DNA of 64,000 nt from Thalassotalea algicola (GCF_012932965.1 NZ_JABBXH010000002.1:520623-584622); one strand, 5' to 3'. Shown: positions 17,485 through 26,847, numbered from the stretch's first letter. Made by a program: numbers and translations. The notes: generated by a model not told the origin, from the sequence alone.

Positions 17485-19140
17485 GTGGAAAAAATTTGGC
17501 TTGAGAAAAGTTATCCTCCTGGTGTTCCACACGAAATTGATCCCGATAGATATTCATCTATTGTCGAAATGTTTGATAAATATGTTGGTCTTTATGCAGA
17601 CCGAGCGGCCTTCATTAATATGGGCGCCGAAATATCATATAGGGAGCTAGAAGCTCAGGTAACGATGTTTGCCGCATATCTCCAAAAGGATCTTGGCTTA
17701 GAGAAAGGCGATAGATTTGCCATCATGGTACCGAATACCCTGCAATATCCAATTGCGTTATTTGGTGCGTTAAAAGCAGGTCTTACTGTCGTTAACGTTA
17801 ACCCGTTATACACAGCAAGAGAGTTAGAGCATCAGTTAAAAGATTCTGGTGCTAAAGCTATGTTAATTGTTGAAAACTTTGCACATACGCTTGAGCAAGT
17901 TATCGATAAAACACCTGTCGAAAAAGTTATATTAACTGCCTTAGGTGATCGTCTAGGTGGTTTAAAAGGTAAGATTGTCAACTTTGTCGTGAAGTATGTG
18001 AAGAAAATGGTACCAAGTTATAAGCTTGAAAATACCATTAGCTTTAATCAAGTGTTGGCTAAAGGTCAGTCGCTATCGTTGGAGCCTGTTGCGATAGAAG
18101 GTGAAGACTTAGCATTCTTACAGTATACCGGTGGTACGACAGGTGTATCTAAAGGCGCCATGTTAACTCATCGAAATATGGTGGCTAACTTAGAGCAAGC
18201 TAAAGCGGCGATTAAGCCAATTTTAACTGAAGGTGAAGAATTGGTGGTAACGGCATTGCCGCTTTATCATATCTTTGCACTGACGGCGAATTGTTTGACC
18301 TTTATGACATTAGGTGGCACTAATTTGTTGATCACTAACCCGCGTGATATGCCTAATTTTGTTAAAGAATTAGCCAAGTACCCATTTACTTGTATTACAG
18401 GGGTTAATACCTTATTTAATGGCCTGCTTAATACACCAGGTTTCTCCGATTTAGATTTCTCAACGTTAAAGCTTACATTAGGCGGTGGTATGGCTGTTCA
18501 GCAACCAGTAGCTGAACGTTGGCAACAGTTGACTAAAACTCGATTGTTAGAAGGTTATGGCTTAACAGAATGTTCACCTATGGTGTCTATTAGCCCATAT
18601 AACATTGATGGCTACGACGGTACTATTGGTTTACCAGCAGCGTCGACTAACGTGAAAATTGTTCGTGAAGATGGTACGGATGCGGATACTGGCGAAGCTG
18701 GTGAAATGTGGGTGAAAGGCCCGCAAGTTATGAAGGGCTACTACCAGCGTGAAGAAGCTACAAATGAAATCTTAAAAGATGGCTGGTTAGCGACTGGTGA
18801 TATTGCTGAAATGGATGAAAATGGTTTCTTTAAGATCGTTGATCGTAAGAAAGATATGATTATCGTTTCTGGCTTTAATGTATTTCCAAATGAAATTGAA
18901 GAAGTTGCAATGATGCACGAAGGCATTGTTGAAGCTGCTGCTGTTGGTGTTCCACATGAAGTCAGTGGTGAGATTATTAAACTGTTTATTGTTAAGAAAG
19001 AAGATGGTTTATCTCAAAAAGACATTATTGACCATTGTAGCAAGCACTTAACCAACTACAAAGTACCTAAATTAATTGAATTTAGAGATGAATTACCAAA
19101 AACGAATGTGGGTAAAATTCTTCGTAGAGAGCTTAGGTAG
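17485..19140 (+). CDS. fadD: Long-chain fatty acid-CoA ligase
   Basis: Adenylate-forming enzyme that activates imported fatty acids to acyl-CoA at the inner membrane, the entry step to beta-oxidation. 551 residues. The AMP-binding signature is [18 protein letters not shown]; further motifs are GYGLTECSP and the hinge region [17 protein letters not shown] with DRKKDMI. The C-terminal lysine is in [12 protein letters not shown]. The start is GTG, preceded by AGGAGAG and four bases. A FadR-like operator lies upstream and a strong terminator follows. The nearby lipase could provide its substrate. Confidence 0.96.
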   Translation: MEKIWLEKSYPPGVPHEIDPDRYSSIVEMFDKYVGLYADRAAFINMGAEISYRELEAQVTMFAAYLQKDLGLEKGDRFAIMVPNTLQYPIALFGALKAGLTVVNVNPLYTARELEHQLKDSGAKAMLIVENFAHTLEQVIDKTPVEKVILTALGDRLGGLKGKIVNFVVKYVKKMVPSYKLENTISFNQVLAKGQSLSLEPVAIEGEDLAFLQYTGGTTGVSKGAMLTHRNMVANLEQAKAAIKPILTEGEELVVTALPLYHIFALTANCLTFMTLGGTNLLITNPRDMPNFVKELAKYPFTCITGVNTLFNGLLNTPGFSDLDFSTLKLTLGGGMAVQQPVAERWQQLTKTRLLEGYGLTECSPMVSISPYNIDGYDGTIGLPAASTNVKIVREDGTDADTGEAGEMWVKGPQVMKGYYQREEATNEILKDGWLATGDIAEMDENGFFKIVDRKKDMIIVSGFNVFPNEIEEVAMMHEGIVEAAAVGVPHEVSGEIIKLFIVKKEDGLSQKDIIDHCSKHLTNYKVPKLIEFRDELPKTNVGKILRRELR

Positions 19141-19162
19141 TAAGTTCTAATTGGTACAAAAT

Positions 19163-19188
19163 AAAAGCCGGCTAATGCCGGCTTTTTT
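19163..19188 (+). terminator. Intrinsic terminator after fadD
   Basis: AAAAGCCGGC, loop TAAT, GCCGGCTTTTTT: a strong GC stem followed by six T residues, 22 bp after the fadD stop. The tandem repeat begins at its last base pair. Confidence 0.92.
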
Positions 19189-19352
19189 ATGTTCAGGACG
19201 AACTGTATGTCGAGATGTCATGGAAGACAAAGAACGACGATGTTCAGGACGAACTGTATGTCGAGATGTCATGGAAGACAAGGAACGACAATGTTCAGGA
19301 CGAACTGTATGTCGAGATGTCATGGAGGACAAGGAACGACGATGTTCAGGAC
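19189..19352. repeat. 51-bp tandem repeat, three copies plus a fragment
   Basis: Three head-to-tail units at 19189-19239, 19240-19290 and 19291-19341, plus the first 11 bp of a fourth (19342-19352). Each begins ATGTTCAGGACGAACTGTAT and ends with AACGAC plus one base. Units differ at only a few positions (for example AAAGAACGACG, AAGGAACGACA, GGAGGACAAGG). The unit contains a GTTC-AGGAC-GAAC inverted repeat. The array fills the space between the fadD terminator and the stop codon of the convergent SDR gene. Both strands are open through it because 51 is a multiple of three, but no coding signal supports a protein. Confidence 0.95.
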
Positions 19353-19355
19353 AAT

Positions 19356-20093
19356 CTATTGAGCTTTTAAGGTTTTACCTGTCACATCTACGCTATCATC
19401 AGACATTAAGTAAACATATAGCGGCATAATATCTTCAGCGGTTGCTAACTTGTTTGCATCTTCGGCTGGGTAGGCAGAAGCACGCATACCGGTGCGGGTC
19501 GCGCCGGGATTAATTGCATTAGCACGTAGGCTAGTATTGTCATATTCATCAGCAATGAGCTCCATCATTCCTTCGGTAGCGAATTTCGATAAGCTATAAG
19601 GTCCCCAGAATGCGCGACCTTTGCTACCAACGCTTGACGACGTAAATACTATTGAACCATTGTTTGACGTTAAAAGTGCTGGCACAAGAGCTTGAGCAAG
19701 TAACAGTTGTGCTTTTACGTTTACTTGCATCACATCGTCATAAGTTTGCTCATGTATTGCGGTAAATGGCGTTAACTCACCTAAAATAGAAGCATTTAGC
19801 AGTGCACCGTCTAATTTACCAAACTGACTTAGTATCGTATTAGCCATATCAATATAATGCTGTTTCGTCGCGCCTTTCATATCTAAAGGTACAATTGCAG
19901 GTTCCGGATAGCCAGCAGCGACAATTTCATCATAAACGGATTCTAATTTTTCTACCGTACGGCCAAGTAAAATTACCGTAGCGCCTAAGCTTGCGTAAGT
20001 TATTGCTGCTTGTTTGCCAATGCCATCACCAGCGCCGGTAACTAAAATAACTTTTTCTAAAAGGTTGTTGTCTTTAATTTGATAATCAAACAT
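19356..20093 (-). CDS. yciK: SDR family oxidoreductase, YciK-like
   Basis: A 245-residue short-chain dehydrogenase/reductase. The NAD(P)-binding motif is VTGAGDGIGKQAA; the LLNASILGELTPF loop corresponds to NNAG. The catalytic Ser is in IVFTSSSVGSKGRA and the Tyr/Lys pair is in WGPYSLSKFATEG. The sequence LLEKVILVTGAGDGIG near the start and NPGATRTGMRASAYPAED near the end match YciK, whose substrate is unsettled. It converges on fadD; its stop codon is three bases from the tandem repeat. The upstream 255 bp are shared with the divergent lipase gene. Confidence 0.9.
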   Translation of the reverse strand: MFDYQIKDNNLLEKVILVTGAGDGIGKQAAITYASLGATVILLGRTVEKLESVYDEIVAAGYPEPAIVPLDMKGATKQHYIDMANTILSQFGKLDGALLNASILGELTPFTAIHEQTYDDVMQVNVKAQLLLAQALVPALLTSNNGSIVFTSSSVGSKGRAFWGPYSLSKFATEGMMELIADEYDNTSLRANAINPGATRTGMRASAYPAEDANKLATAEDIMPLYVYLMSDDSVDVTGKTLKAQ

Positions 20094-20246
20094 TTCATCG
20101 AAAGGGTAATAATATAAAGTGACGGGATTTTACTCTTGTCAGTAGGCTGTGACGAGCAAAAATTATCAAAATTCATACAATTTATGGAAATATCGTTACT
20201 AAATATAAAAAACCGCTAGCACTTAGTTAAATCTTGGGGTAACTTT

Positions 20247-20263
20247 AACTGGTCTAACTAGTT
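20247..20263. promoter_or_regulatory. FadR-like operator upstream of the lipase gene
   Basis: AACTGGTCTAACTAGTT is an imperfect 17-bp palindrome matching the E. coli FadR consensus in its outer AACTGGT half and its AGTT end. It lies 86 bp before the lipase ATG in the yciK-lipase intergenic region, so it could act on either gene. Prediction by eye. Confidence 0.5.
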
Positions 20264-20348
20264 AACTTGGTCGTGTTATACGACAAAGAAAAATAACAAG
20301 TTTAAACCTATAAAAAATAATAAGTAGACTAGTCTCTGGGGAGATATA

Positions 20349-22772
20349 ATGAAAAAGCTAGTTCTTAGTATGGCCATTGCAGGTGCACTTGGATTAAGTG
20401 GCTGTGGTGATGAAACCATCAAAGATGTACAAGAAAATGTCGATAAAAATGGTGCAGTAACATCACCAACTGCGCGAGTAGTTTTCGACCCTTCAAATGG
20501 TGTATTGTCCGTTCCAAATGATTTACTTTTCTCAGGAACAACTGATGGCACACTTAATATGCCTGTTGCTGACCCAACAGACTTTGCAGATCCAACTGTT
20601 GCGCTTAGTGCTTTAGATGGCTGGTCAACTGTTCAACCTTTCGTATTGGATATCGACTTTCCAGCAGGTGTAAGCTTAGATGGTAATAGTGTATTCAACC
20701 CAGCATCTGTTCGTGTATTTGAAACAGAAATGGGCGGTCCTTTAGCTGCATCAGCAGGGTGTCAGGCACTACCACAAGGTACGGCGTGTCAGGTAATTGG
20801 TGAATTAACATTTGGCAGCGACTTTGTAACGCAAAAATCCGGTAATAGTATCGCTGTTGTACCACTTAAGCCGTTAAAAGCAAAAACATCATATGTTGTT
20901 GTTTTAACTAACTCGTTAATGGATGACACGGGCAAAGCCGTTGCCGGTTCAACAACTTATGAATTAGTTCAACAAGACTTAGCGACTAAGCCTTTAGGTT
21001 CACAATCGCAAAAAGATTTACAAGGCGTAATTAATAGTTTTGAAGCGGCTGTTGCAGCAGCTGGTGTTGATAAATCAACAATTATCTACACAATGGCAAT
21101 GACTACACAGTCAACTGCTGATGCGGTAGGTACGTTAAAACAAGTTATGGCGCAAAATGCTGGTTTAGGACAAGTGCCTACAATTGGTATTCAAGATACA
21201 ACGTTATCTGTTTATGACGTATTAACGTCTCAAGGTATCGTTTTACCACCTGAATTGGCTCCGGTATATCAAGCAGCCAATTACATGCAAGGTTCAATTA
21301 CTTTACCTTATTATTTAGGTACACCAAGTGCAGAAAACCCTATGGCACCAGTTAATGATTGGTGGAAAGCACAATGTGACTCTGCTGTTATGTTGGCAGG
21401 CCTTGCAGCACAAAACCCTGATGCTATCCCTGCAAACCCTGTTAGTGAAACTGACGGTCTTTGTATGGCACTATCAGCAGCTGCTGGATTGCCAGCACCA
21501 GGTCTACGTGATTTAAGTACTGTGCTTCCGTTAGATACTGAACGTAATATTACTAAGTTCAACCCGCTTCCAGCTAAACGTGTTGATATGGCACTAGATG
21601 TTCAGGTAACTACACCTGATTTAGCTGTTGCTAATGCTGTTCGCGCTAGCTTAGGTATGCCTGCATTAGAAGAGCCTGCTACTGGTTGGCCGGTAGCTAT
21701 ATTACAACATGGTATTACTTCTAAGAAAGAAGACATGCTAGCAATTACTGGGGCATTAGCACTTCAAGGTATTGCGACAGCAGCAATTGACCACCCATTA
21801 CACGGTAGTCGTGGTTTTGATTTAGACCCAACACAGCCAGGTGATGAAATTAATGCATCAACTGTATCTGCTACGCACTACATGAACTTGGCAAACTTAT
21901 TAACTACACGTGATAACTTACGCCAGTCAACGATTGATACGCTTGGTTTACGTTTAGGTTTAAACTTTGCAGGTGGTTTAGATGCAACAGGTAACCCAAT
22001 AAAGCTTAATGGCCAGCAAGTAACTTACTTAGGTCATTCATTAGGTGCAATTACAGGTATCAATACAGTAGCACTAGCTAATTTACCGTTAGATCCAGCC
22101 GTTGACCCATTATTCCGTGTTGCAGCAACATCATTTGCAATGCCAGGTGTTGGTGTTGCTAACTTCTTATTGGAGTCAGCTGCATTTGGTGGATTAATTA
22201 GAGCAAGCCTTACATTGGCTGCATCTCCTGAATTCCAAGCATTTGTAGCTCAAACATTCCCTGCAGGTCCTTCAGAAGCTGAGTTAGTGCAAGCATTTGA
22301 CATGTTCTTCGCGGCATTAACGCCTGCTCAGCAAGGCGAGTTAAATGGTACGTTTGCACAGTTTACTTTTGCTGCTCAGACAGTGACAGGTTCAGGTGAC
22401 CCTGTAAACTACGCAAGCATGTTAGCGATGACGCAAACACCTACGCATTTAATCGAAGTTGTAGGTAACGGTGCAGATAACCTACCTGACCAAGTTATTC
22501 CAAATGCTGTATCTTCTATGCCTCTTTCAGGTACTGAAGCTGCTATCGCATTACTTGGATTATCAGGCGTGAGTGAAACCACAGAAGGTTCAGGTGCTGT
22601 GCGTTTTGTTGCTGGCCATCATGGTTCAATTTTAGATCCTTCAGCTCGCCCTGAGTCGCCGGATCCATTGATGAGTGCTGCTGCGACAACTGAGATGCAA
22701 ACACAAGTGACGACTTTCTTTGCAACACTAGGTCAGTTAATATCAGTAACCAATACTGATGTTGTGATGTAA
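20349..22772 (+). CDS. Surface lipoprotein lipase / lysophospholipase, VolA/Pla-1 family
   Basis: An 807-residue lipoprotein. The N-terminus is MKKLVLSMAIAGALGLSGCG, with a lipobox at LSGC (Cys19). After an acidic linker, the segment VVFDPSNGVLSVPNDLLFSG matches the start of VolA/Pla-1 proteins. A C-terminal alpha/beta-hydrolase domain carries GHSLGAITG with nucleophile Ser564 and a late GHHGSILDP with His757/His758. In Vibrio, VolA releases fatty acids from lysophosphatidylcholine at the cell surface. A comparable scavenging role feeding FadD is inferred here from the shared operator type and proximity. It is preceded by GGGGAG and followed by a strong terminator. Confidence 0.88.
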   Translation: MKKLVLSMAIAGALGLSGCGDETIKDVQENVDKNGAVTSPTARVVFDPSNGVLSVPNDLLFSGTTDGTLNMPVADPTDFADPTVALSALDGWSTVQPFVLDIDFPAGVSLDGNSVFNPASVRVFETEMGGPLAASAGCQALPQGTACQVIGELTFGSDFVTQKSGNSIAVVPLKPLKAKTSYVVVLTNSLMDDTGKAVAGSTTYELVQQDLATKPLGSQSQKDLQGVINSFEAAVAAAGVDKSTIIYTMAMTTQSTADAVGTLKQVMAQNAGLGQVPTIGIQDTTLSVYDVLTSQGIVLPPELAPVYQAANYMQGSITLPYYLGTPSAENPMAPVNDWWKAQCDSAVMLAGLAAQNPDAIPANPVSETDGLCMALSAAAGLPAPGLRDLSTVLPLDTERNITKFNPLPAKRVDMALDVQVTTPDLAVANAVRASLGMPALEEPATGWPVAILQHGITSKKEDMLAITGALALQGIATAAIDHPLHGSRGFDLDPTQPGDEINASTVSATHYMNLANLLTTRDNLRQSTIDTLGLRLGLNFAGGLDATGNPIKLNGQQVTYLGHSLGAITGINTVALANLPLDPAVDPLFRVAATSFAMPGVGVANFLLESAAFGGLIRASLTLAASPEFQAFVAQTFPAGPSEAELVQAFDMFFAALTPAQQGELNGTFAQFTFAAQTVTGSGDPVNYASMLAMTQTPTHLIEVVGNGADNLPDQVIPNAVSSMPLSGTEAAIALLGLSGVSETTEGSGAVRFVAGHHGSILDPSARPESPDPLMSAAATTEMQTQVTTFFATLGQLISVTNTDVVM

Positions 22773-22789
22773 TTCATTACATTTAATTG

Positions 22790-22819
22790 AAAAAGCTCCC
22801 ATCAGGGAGCTTTTTTTTT
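22790..22819 (+). terminator. Intrinsic terminator after the lipase gene
   Basis: AAAAAGCTCCC, loop ATCA, GGGAGCTTTTT and four further T residues. A long perfect stem and T-run 18 bp after the stop codon. Confidence 0.95.
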
Positions 22820-22884
22820 GTCGTTTAGACCCTATATAGTAATCATTGGTCAGCAATTGAATGCTTACATGATTGGAGAGTACA

Positions 22885-23919
22885 TTGGAATTTTTATATG
22901 AATATGGCTTGTTCTTAGCTAAAGCGGTTACGTTGGTTTTGGCTGTTGTTGCAATTGTCGCGGTTATCGCAGGAGCAGCAATAAAGCAAAAAGCGAAAAA
23001 AGGTGAGTTGGAGATTGAAGACCTGTCTGAGCATTTTGAAGATGTTGAGCAGGAGATCGTGCATTCACTGTTAACGAAAGAAGAGCTTAAAGAAAAAGAG
23101 AAAGCAGATAAAAAAGCAGAAAAAGAACGCGTAAAAGCCGCGAAGAAAGGCGATACGCCAGATGCTAAGCCACGTATGTTTGTTTTAGACTTTAAAGGCA
23201 GTATTGATGCGAAAGAAGTCGCGAGTTTACGTGAAGAAGTATCGGCTGTTTTAGCGGTAGCTAAACCTGAAGATGAAGTGTTTGTGCGCTTAGAGTCAGG
23301 TGGCGGAATGGTACATGGCTATGGCTTAGCGTCATCACAGCTTGATCGTATTCGTCAGCGTGAAATTCCGCTGACGGTTGCTGTTGATAAAGTGGCTGCA
23401 AGTGGTGGTTATATGATGGCTTGTGTTGCCAATAAAATTATTGCAGCGCCGTTTGCAATTTTAGGCTCTATTGGTGTGCTTGCTCAGGTACCTAACTTTA
23501 ATAAGTTATTAAAGAAAAATGATATCGAATTTGAGCAATTAACTGCTGGTGAATACAAACGTACGTTAACCATGTTCGGTGAAAACACTGAAAAAGGACG
23601 TGAAAAGTTTGTAGAAGAGCTGGAAGAAACCCATCAACTGTTTAAAGACTTTGTTAACGAGCACCGTGCGTCACTAGATATTGCAAAGGTAGCAACCGGT
23701 GAGCACTGGTTTGGTACTAAAGCGAAAGCGTTAGGCTTAGTTGATAGCATTCAAACCAGTGATGACTACTTATTTGATGCAGTGAAAACCCATAAAATAG
23801 TTGGTATTCGATACGAAACGAAAAAGGGCTTTGCAGAAAAACTATCTAAGGCTGCCTCATTATCTGCAGATAGCTTTATTTCTAAATTGCTTCAGCGTAA
23901 TCGTATTTTTCCAGGCTAA
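22885..23919 (+). CDS. sohB: SohB-type inner-membrane serine protease (S49 family)
   Basis: A 344-residue protein anchored by an N-terminal membrane helix (LFLAKAVTLVLAVVAIVAVIAG shown in parts: LFLAKAVTLV then VAIVAVIAGA), followed by a charged Lys/Glu-rich linker and an S49 peptidase core. The catalytic Ser is S173 in VAASGGYMMACV; the oxyanion-associated LGSIGVLAQV and the Lys region around TAGEYKRTLTMFG follow. The TTG at 22885 is preferred to an upstream TTG because GGAGAG lies 4 bases before it and the product then begins MEFLYEYGLFLAK, like E. coli SohB. tpm follows after 15 bp. Confidence 0.94.
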   Translation: MEFLYEYGLFLAKAVTLVLAVVAIVAVIAGAAIKQKAKKGELEIEDLSEHFEDVEQEIVHSLLTKEELKEKEKADKKAEKERVKAAKKGDTPDAKPRMFVLDFKGSIDAKEVASLREEVSAVLAVAKPEDEVFVRLESGGGMVHGYGLASSQLDRIRQREIPLTVAVDKVAASGGYMMACVANKIIAAPFAILGSIGVLAQVPNFNKLLKKNDIEFEQLTAGEYKRTLTMFGENTEKGREKFVEELEETHQLFKDFVNEHRASLDIAKVATGEHWFGTKAKALGLVDSIQTSDDYLFDAVKTHKIVGIRYETKKGFAEKLSKAASLSADSFISKLLQRNRIFPG

Positions 23920-23934
23920 GGCTAAGCGTTGCAT

Positions 23935-24585
23935 ATGAAAGCAGAGTTTTGGCATAAGTGTTGGGAAAAAAAAGCCATTGGCTTTCACCAAGATGCAATT
24001 CATCCTTTTCTAAAGAGTGAATTGGCTCAGCTTAATTTTTCAACAAGCGATACAGTGTTTGTCCCCTTGTGTGGAAAGTCACTGGATATGCTTTGGTGGG
24101 CTGAGCGCTGTCAGGTTGTTGGTAGCGAGTTAAGCGAGATCGCATGCCAAGAGTTTTTTGCTGAAAATGATTTAACAAGCCAAAAGCGAAAAAGTGATGC
24201 GTTTACTGTATATCAACTGGATAATTTAGCGATTTACCAAGGGGATTTCTTTGCGTTAGCACCGAATAAATTGCCTAAATTTAAGTATATTTATGATAGA
24301 GCTGCACTTATTGCTTTACCTGAACAAATGCAAAAAGCCTATGCTGCACATTTATCTCAATTTATTGGTCAAAACACTGAACTGTTATTAATTTCAGTTG
24401 AGTTTCCAAATGAAGAACATCAAGGGCCTCCTTTTTCTACATCAGCACAGTGTGTTAACGAGTTATTCGACCATTTTGTGGTGGAAGAGTTAGCGGTTAA
24501 TGAACTTAAAGATAAACAGTTTGCTCGTAGAAGTTTGGATGTAAGTTATTTAACAGAAAGGCTTTATCGTATAACGAGAAGTTAA
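23935..24585 (+). CDS. tpm: Thiopurine S-methyltransferase
   Basis: A 216-residue SAM-dependent methyltransferase of the TPMT family, which in bacteria methylates thiopurines and detoxifies tellurite or selenite. Family features: FWHKCWEKKAIGFHQDAIHPFL at the N-terminus, the SAM-binding VFVPLCGKSLDMLWWAE and VVGSELSEIACQEFF, and IYDRAALIALPEQM. The ATG at 23935 gives MKAEFWHKCW, matching the family start; an in-frame TTG two codons earlier is less likely. It closes the sohB-tpm unit. Confidence 0.95.
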   Translation: MKAEFWHKCWEKKAIGFHQDAIHPFLKSELAQLNFSTSDTVFVPLCGKSLDMLWWAERCQVVGSELSEIACQEFFAENDLTSQKRKSDAFTVYQLDNLAIYQGDFFALAPNKLPKFKYIYDRAALIALPEQMQKAYAAHLSQFIGQNTELLLISVEFPNEEHQGPPFSTSAQCVNELFDHFVVEELAVNELKDKQFARRSLDVSYLTERLYRITRS

Positions 24586-24629
24586 TTTTTTACTGTAGCT
24601 GGTCATGAAATAAGTGGAAGTTTTTTAAT

Positions 24630-24659
24630 AAAAGGTGCCTTTTGGGGCGCCTTTTTTTT
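24630..24659 (+). terminator. Intrinsic terminator after tpm
   Basis: AAAGGTGCC, loop TTTTGG, GGCGCCTTTTTTTT, with one T-G wobble in the stem. It separates tpm from the SOS cassette. Confidence 0.9.
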
Positions 24660-24727
24660 GCCTATTTCTTTTAATCGATTTCTATTGTTTTAAGAATTCT
24701 ATTGGCATAAATGTAAACTATAAATTA

Positions 24728-24747
24728 TACTGTAAATATATACAGTA
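24728..24747. promoter_or_regulatory. LexA box (SOS operator) of the imu cassette
   Basis: TACTGTAAATATATACAGTA is a near-perfect match to the gammaproteobacterial LexA operator TACTG(TA)5CAGTA, with CTGT-N8-ACAG intact. It lies 16 bp before the imuA GTG. Repression by LexA and induction by DNA damage are therefore strongly predicted for imuA-imuB-dnaE2 and the gene after them. Confidence 0.93.
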
Positions 24748-24763
24748 TTTTGGTTTTGTGTTT

Positions 24764-25441
24764 GTGCAGATAATTGAACAGTTAAAAACTAAAGCTTTAA
24801 TTTGGCAAGGCTATCAAGCAGAGCAAATAACGGAAAGTTGTAGCTCAAGCTATCCGGTTTTAGATTGTAAGCTTAACGGCGGTTTCCCTAAACAGGGGGT
24901 GATTGAGATTCGATCAAAGAACGGGATCGGTGAACTAAGACTCATACTGCCTTACCTACAACAAAGGGGGAGCGAAGGTTTAGTGATTTTTATTGCTCCA
25001 CCTTCGGTTATTAGTGCAGAAAGTTTGAGTTTGTCTGGGCTAAATTTAGAAGAGGTTTGGGTTTTAGATGCCAGTGATGAAGAGTCATTATGGTGTGCAG
25101 AACAGTGCTTAAAAAGTGGCTGTTGCACTAGTGTTGTGCTATGGCACCAATGCTTTGAAATTCATCATATTAGACGCTTAACGTTAGCGTGTGAGCAGGG
25201 AGCTGCATCACTTATTATCTTTCGAGCCAATGATAGCCATGCATTGAGTTTGCCTGTTAGGTTAACGCTAACTTTGGTTGCACATCCGTATGGCCTGCAA
25301 GCTCAAATAGATAGACGTCGAGCCGGTGCACCAACTCCGCCTTTTGTTGTTGATATGGCAAGTGTTTGGCCTGAGTTATCTTTATCCTCATTACCTGAAA
25401 ATGTTGTTTCTATTAATGAGTTTAAACTGCGAGCAGTATAA
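24764..25441 (+). CDS. imuA: ImuA, RecA/SulA-like subunit of the SOS mutasome
   Basis: A 225-residue protein of the ImuA family (RecA-like fold, SulA-related). In other bacteria it helps load ImuB and DnaE2 for error-prone translesion synthesis. YPVLDCKLNGGFPKQGVIEI matches the RecA-like N-terminal core, but the Walker A region reads RSKNGIGELR and is degenerate. Later strands IFIAPPS and VLWHQCFE and the C-terminal DRRRAGAPTPP match the family. The reading frame extends 129 bp upstream, but that would run through the LexA box, so I start at GTG 24764 (or GTG 24758). The stop overlaps the imuB start (TAATG). Confidence 0.9.
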   Translation: MQIIEQLKTKALIWQGYQAEQITESCSSSYPVLDCKLNGGFPKQGVIEIRSKNGIGELRLILPYLQQRGSEGLVIFIAPPSVISAESLSLSGLNLEEVWVLDASDEESLWCAEQCLKSGCCTSVVLWHQCFEIHHIRRLTLACEQGAASLIIFRANDSHALSLPVRLTLTLVAHPYGLQAQIDRRRAGAPTPPFVVDMASVWPELSLSSLPENVVSINEFKLRAV

Positions 25442-26847
25442 TGCTTTGGGGGTACTTTTATTTTCCTCAATTGCAGCTGGATATCTTACAGCAAGTGCAA
25501 AGCTGTGATCAGCCATTAGTGATTGTAGATGGCCACAGCAACCATGTCGTTCAGTTAAATGAGTTGGCAATAGCACAAGGCATTAAGAAGCAAATGGGCT
25601 TGGCAACTGCAGCTTCCTTGTATCATCAACTACAAGTCATTCCTTACCATGAAACAACAGAGCAGCAAGCGCTTATTCATATTGTGGAAAGCTTATACGA
25701 TCTAGTCGCGGATATTGCGGTTGATGAAGTTAATGGTGTATTTATTCGTTTTGGCAACATGTTGAAGCTATATAAAGGGCTTGATGGTCTAAAACAAAGC
25801 CTGTTGGCACGGCTAGCTGACATTAATCTGTGTTTTTCATACGCATCAGCCTATAGTCCTATTGCCGCTAAGGTGCTAGCTAAGTCATCACTTAACCAGT
25901 TTTATACTGAAGAAGAGCAACTTAATGTAGAGCTTGAACGTTTGGCAATTACTCAAGTTTTTGAGTCTACAAAAGACCAAGAGCAATTGGCTCGTTTGGG
26001 CATTAAAAGACTAGCGCAACTTAATCAGATTTCCTTTGGTGAGCTATCTAAACGTTTTAGTCATTCATTTTTAAGTTATTTTTTACAGCTTCAGGGTAAG
26101 CAGCCGTTAGCGATTACGTTTTATCAACCAAAACCTAGATTTGCTCAAGAAATTGAATTGCTCTATGAGATTTCAACGATCGATATTTTGCTTAAGCCTT
26201 TAGCTGGCTTGTTAAAGCGCTTAGCAAGCTTCTTGGTGTTGCGAGGTTTAGCTTGTCAAATGTTGACCCTGCGCTGTCGTTATCGCAGCAGTGATATTGT
26301 TTGTTGGGATATTCGCAGTGCAGAGTTTTGCGATAATGCAGATAAATGGCACCAGCTAGTTTCGTTGCAATTAGAAAAAGTTCAATTAAAGGAACCTGTT
26401 GTTAGTATTGGTTTGTTTTGTGAACAGCTCACATTAAAGGTGGTCACTCCTCAAGTATTATTCGGCCAACGCCAATCACAATTAACTCAATTGGAGTTGA
26501 TGAGTTTGCTGCAGGCTAAACTGGGTATCGACAAAGTAAAACGGCCGACATTTTGCTCGGAGCACCGCCCTGAGCTAGCAAATCAAATGAGTACGACACT
26601 TACCGAGTCTAGCGCTGCTTCAGCAGAGCAACTAATTGCTAATATGCGGCCGAGTTATTTATTAGCTACACCTCAACCCTTAACTTGTTCGATTGATGTC
26701 ATTCATGGACCAGAGCGTATTGAAACCGGTTGGTGGCAACATAGTGTTATTCGAGATTATTTCATTGCTCGTAATGGTCAAGGTCAGTGGTGCTGGGTAT
26801 ATCGTGAACCAAACCAGCAGTGGTTTATACATGGCTATTTCGGGTAG
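25441..26847 (+). CDS. imuB: ImuB, catalytically inactive Y-family polymerase-like protein
   Basis: A 468-residue Y-family DNA polymerase homologue. Where active enzymes have the acidic DxD at the N-terminus, this one reads WGYFYFPQLQLD, and the second acidic motif is replaced by VADIAVDEVNGVF, so it is likely non-catalytic, as known for ImuB. It acts as a hub joining DnaE2, ImuA and the beta clamp. A candidate clamp-binding peptide is QVLFG starting at Q338. The C-terminus ends with RDYFIARNGQGQWCWVYRE, conserved in the family. It is coupled to imuA and lies 8 bp before dnaE2. Confidence 0.92.
   Translation: MLWGYFYFPQLQLDILQQVQSCDQPLVIVDGHSNHVVQLNELAIAQGIKKQMGLATAASLYHQLQVIPYHETTEQQALIHIVESLYDLVADIAVDEVNGVFIRFGNMLKLYKGLDGLKQSLLARLADINLCFSYASAYSPIAAKVLAKSSLNQFYTEEEQLNVELERLAITQVFESTKDQEQLARLGIKRLAQLNQISFGELSKRFSHSFLSYFLQLQGKQPLAITFYQPKPRFAQEIELLYEISTIDILLKPLAGLLKRLASFLVLRGLACQMLTLRCRYRSSDIVCWDIRSAEFCDNADKWHQLVSLQLEKVQLKEPVVSIGLFCEQLTLKVVTPQVLFGQRQSQLTQLELMSLLQAKLGIDKVKRPTFCSEHRPELANQMSTTLTESSAASAEQLIANMRPSYLLATPQPLTCSIDVIHGPERIETGWWQHSVIRDYFIARNGQGQWCWVYREPNQQWFIHGYFG

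Noticed and set aside
19151-19429. A 92-residue frame through the 51-bp repeats, and a 61-residue frame on the other strand
   Set aside because: Both are open only because the unit is 51 bp. The plus frame starts in the fadD terminator and runs into the yciK gene; no ribosome site or composition supports either.
24635-24763. An N-terminal extension of imuA, open upstream to 24635
   Set aside because: It would place the LexA box and the promoter region inside the coding sequence, begins inside the tpm terminator, and does not look like an ImuA N-terminus.
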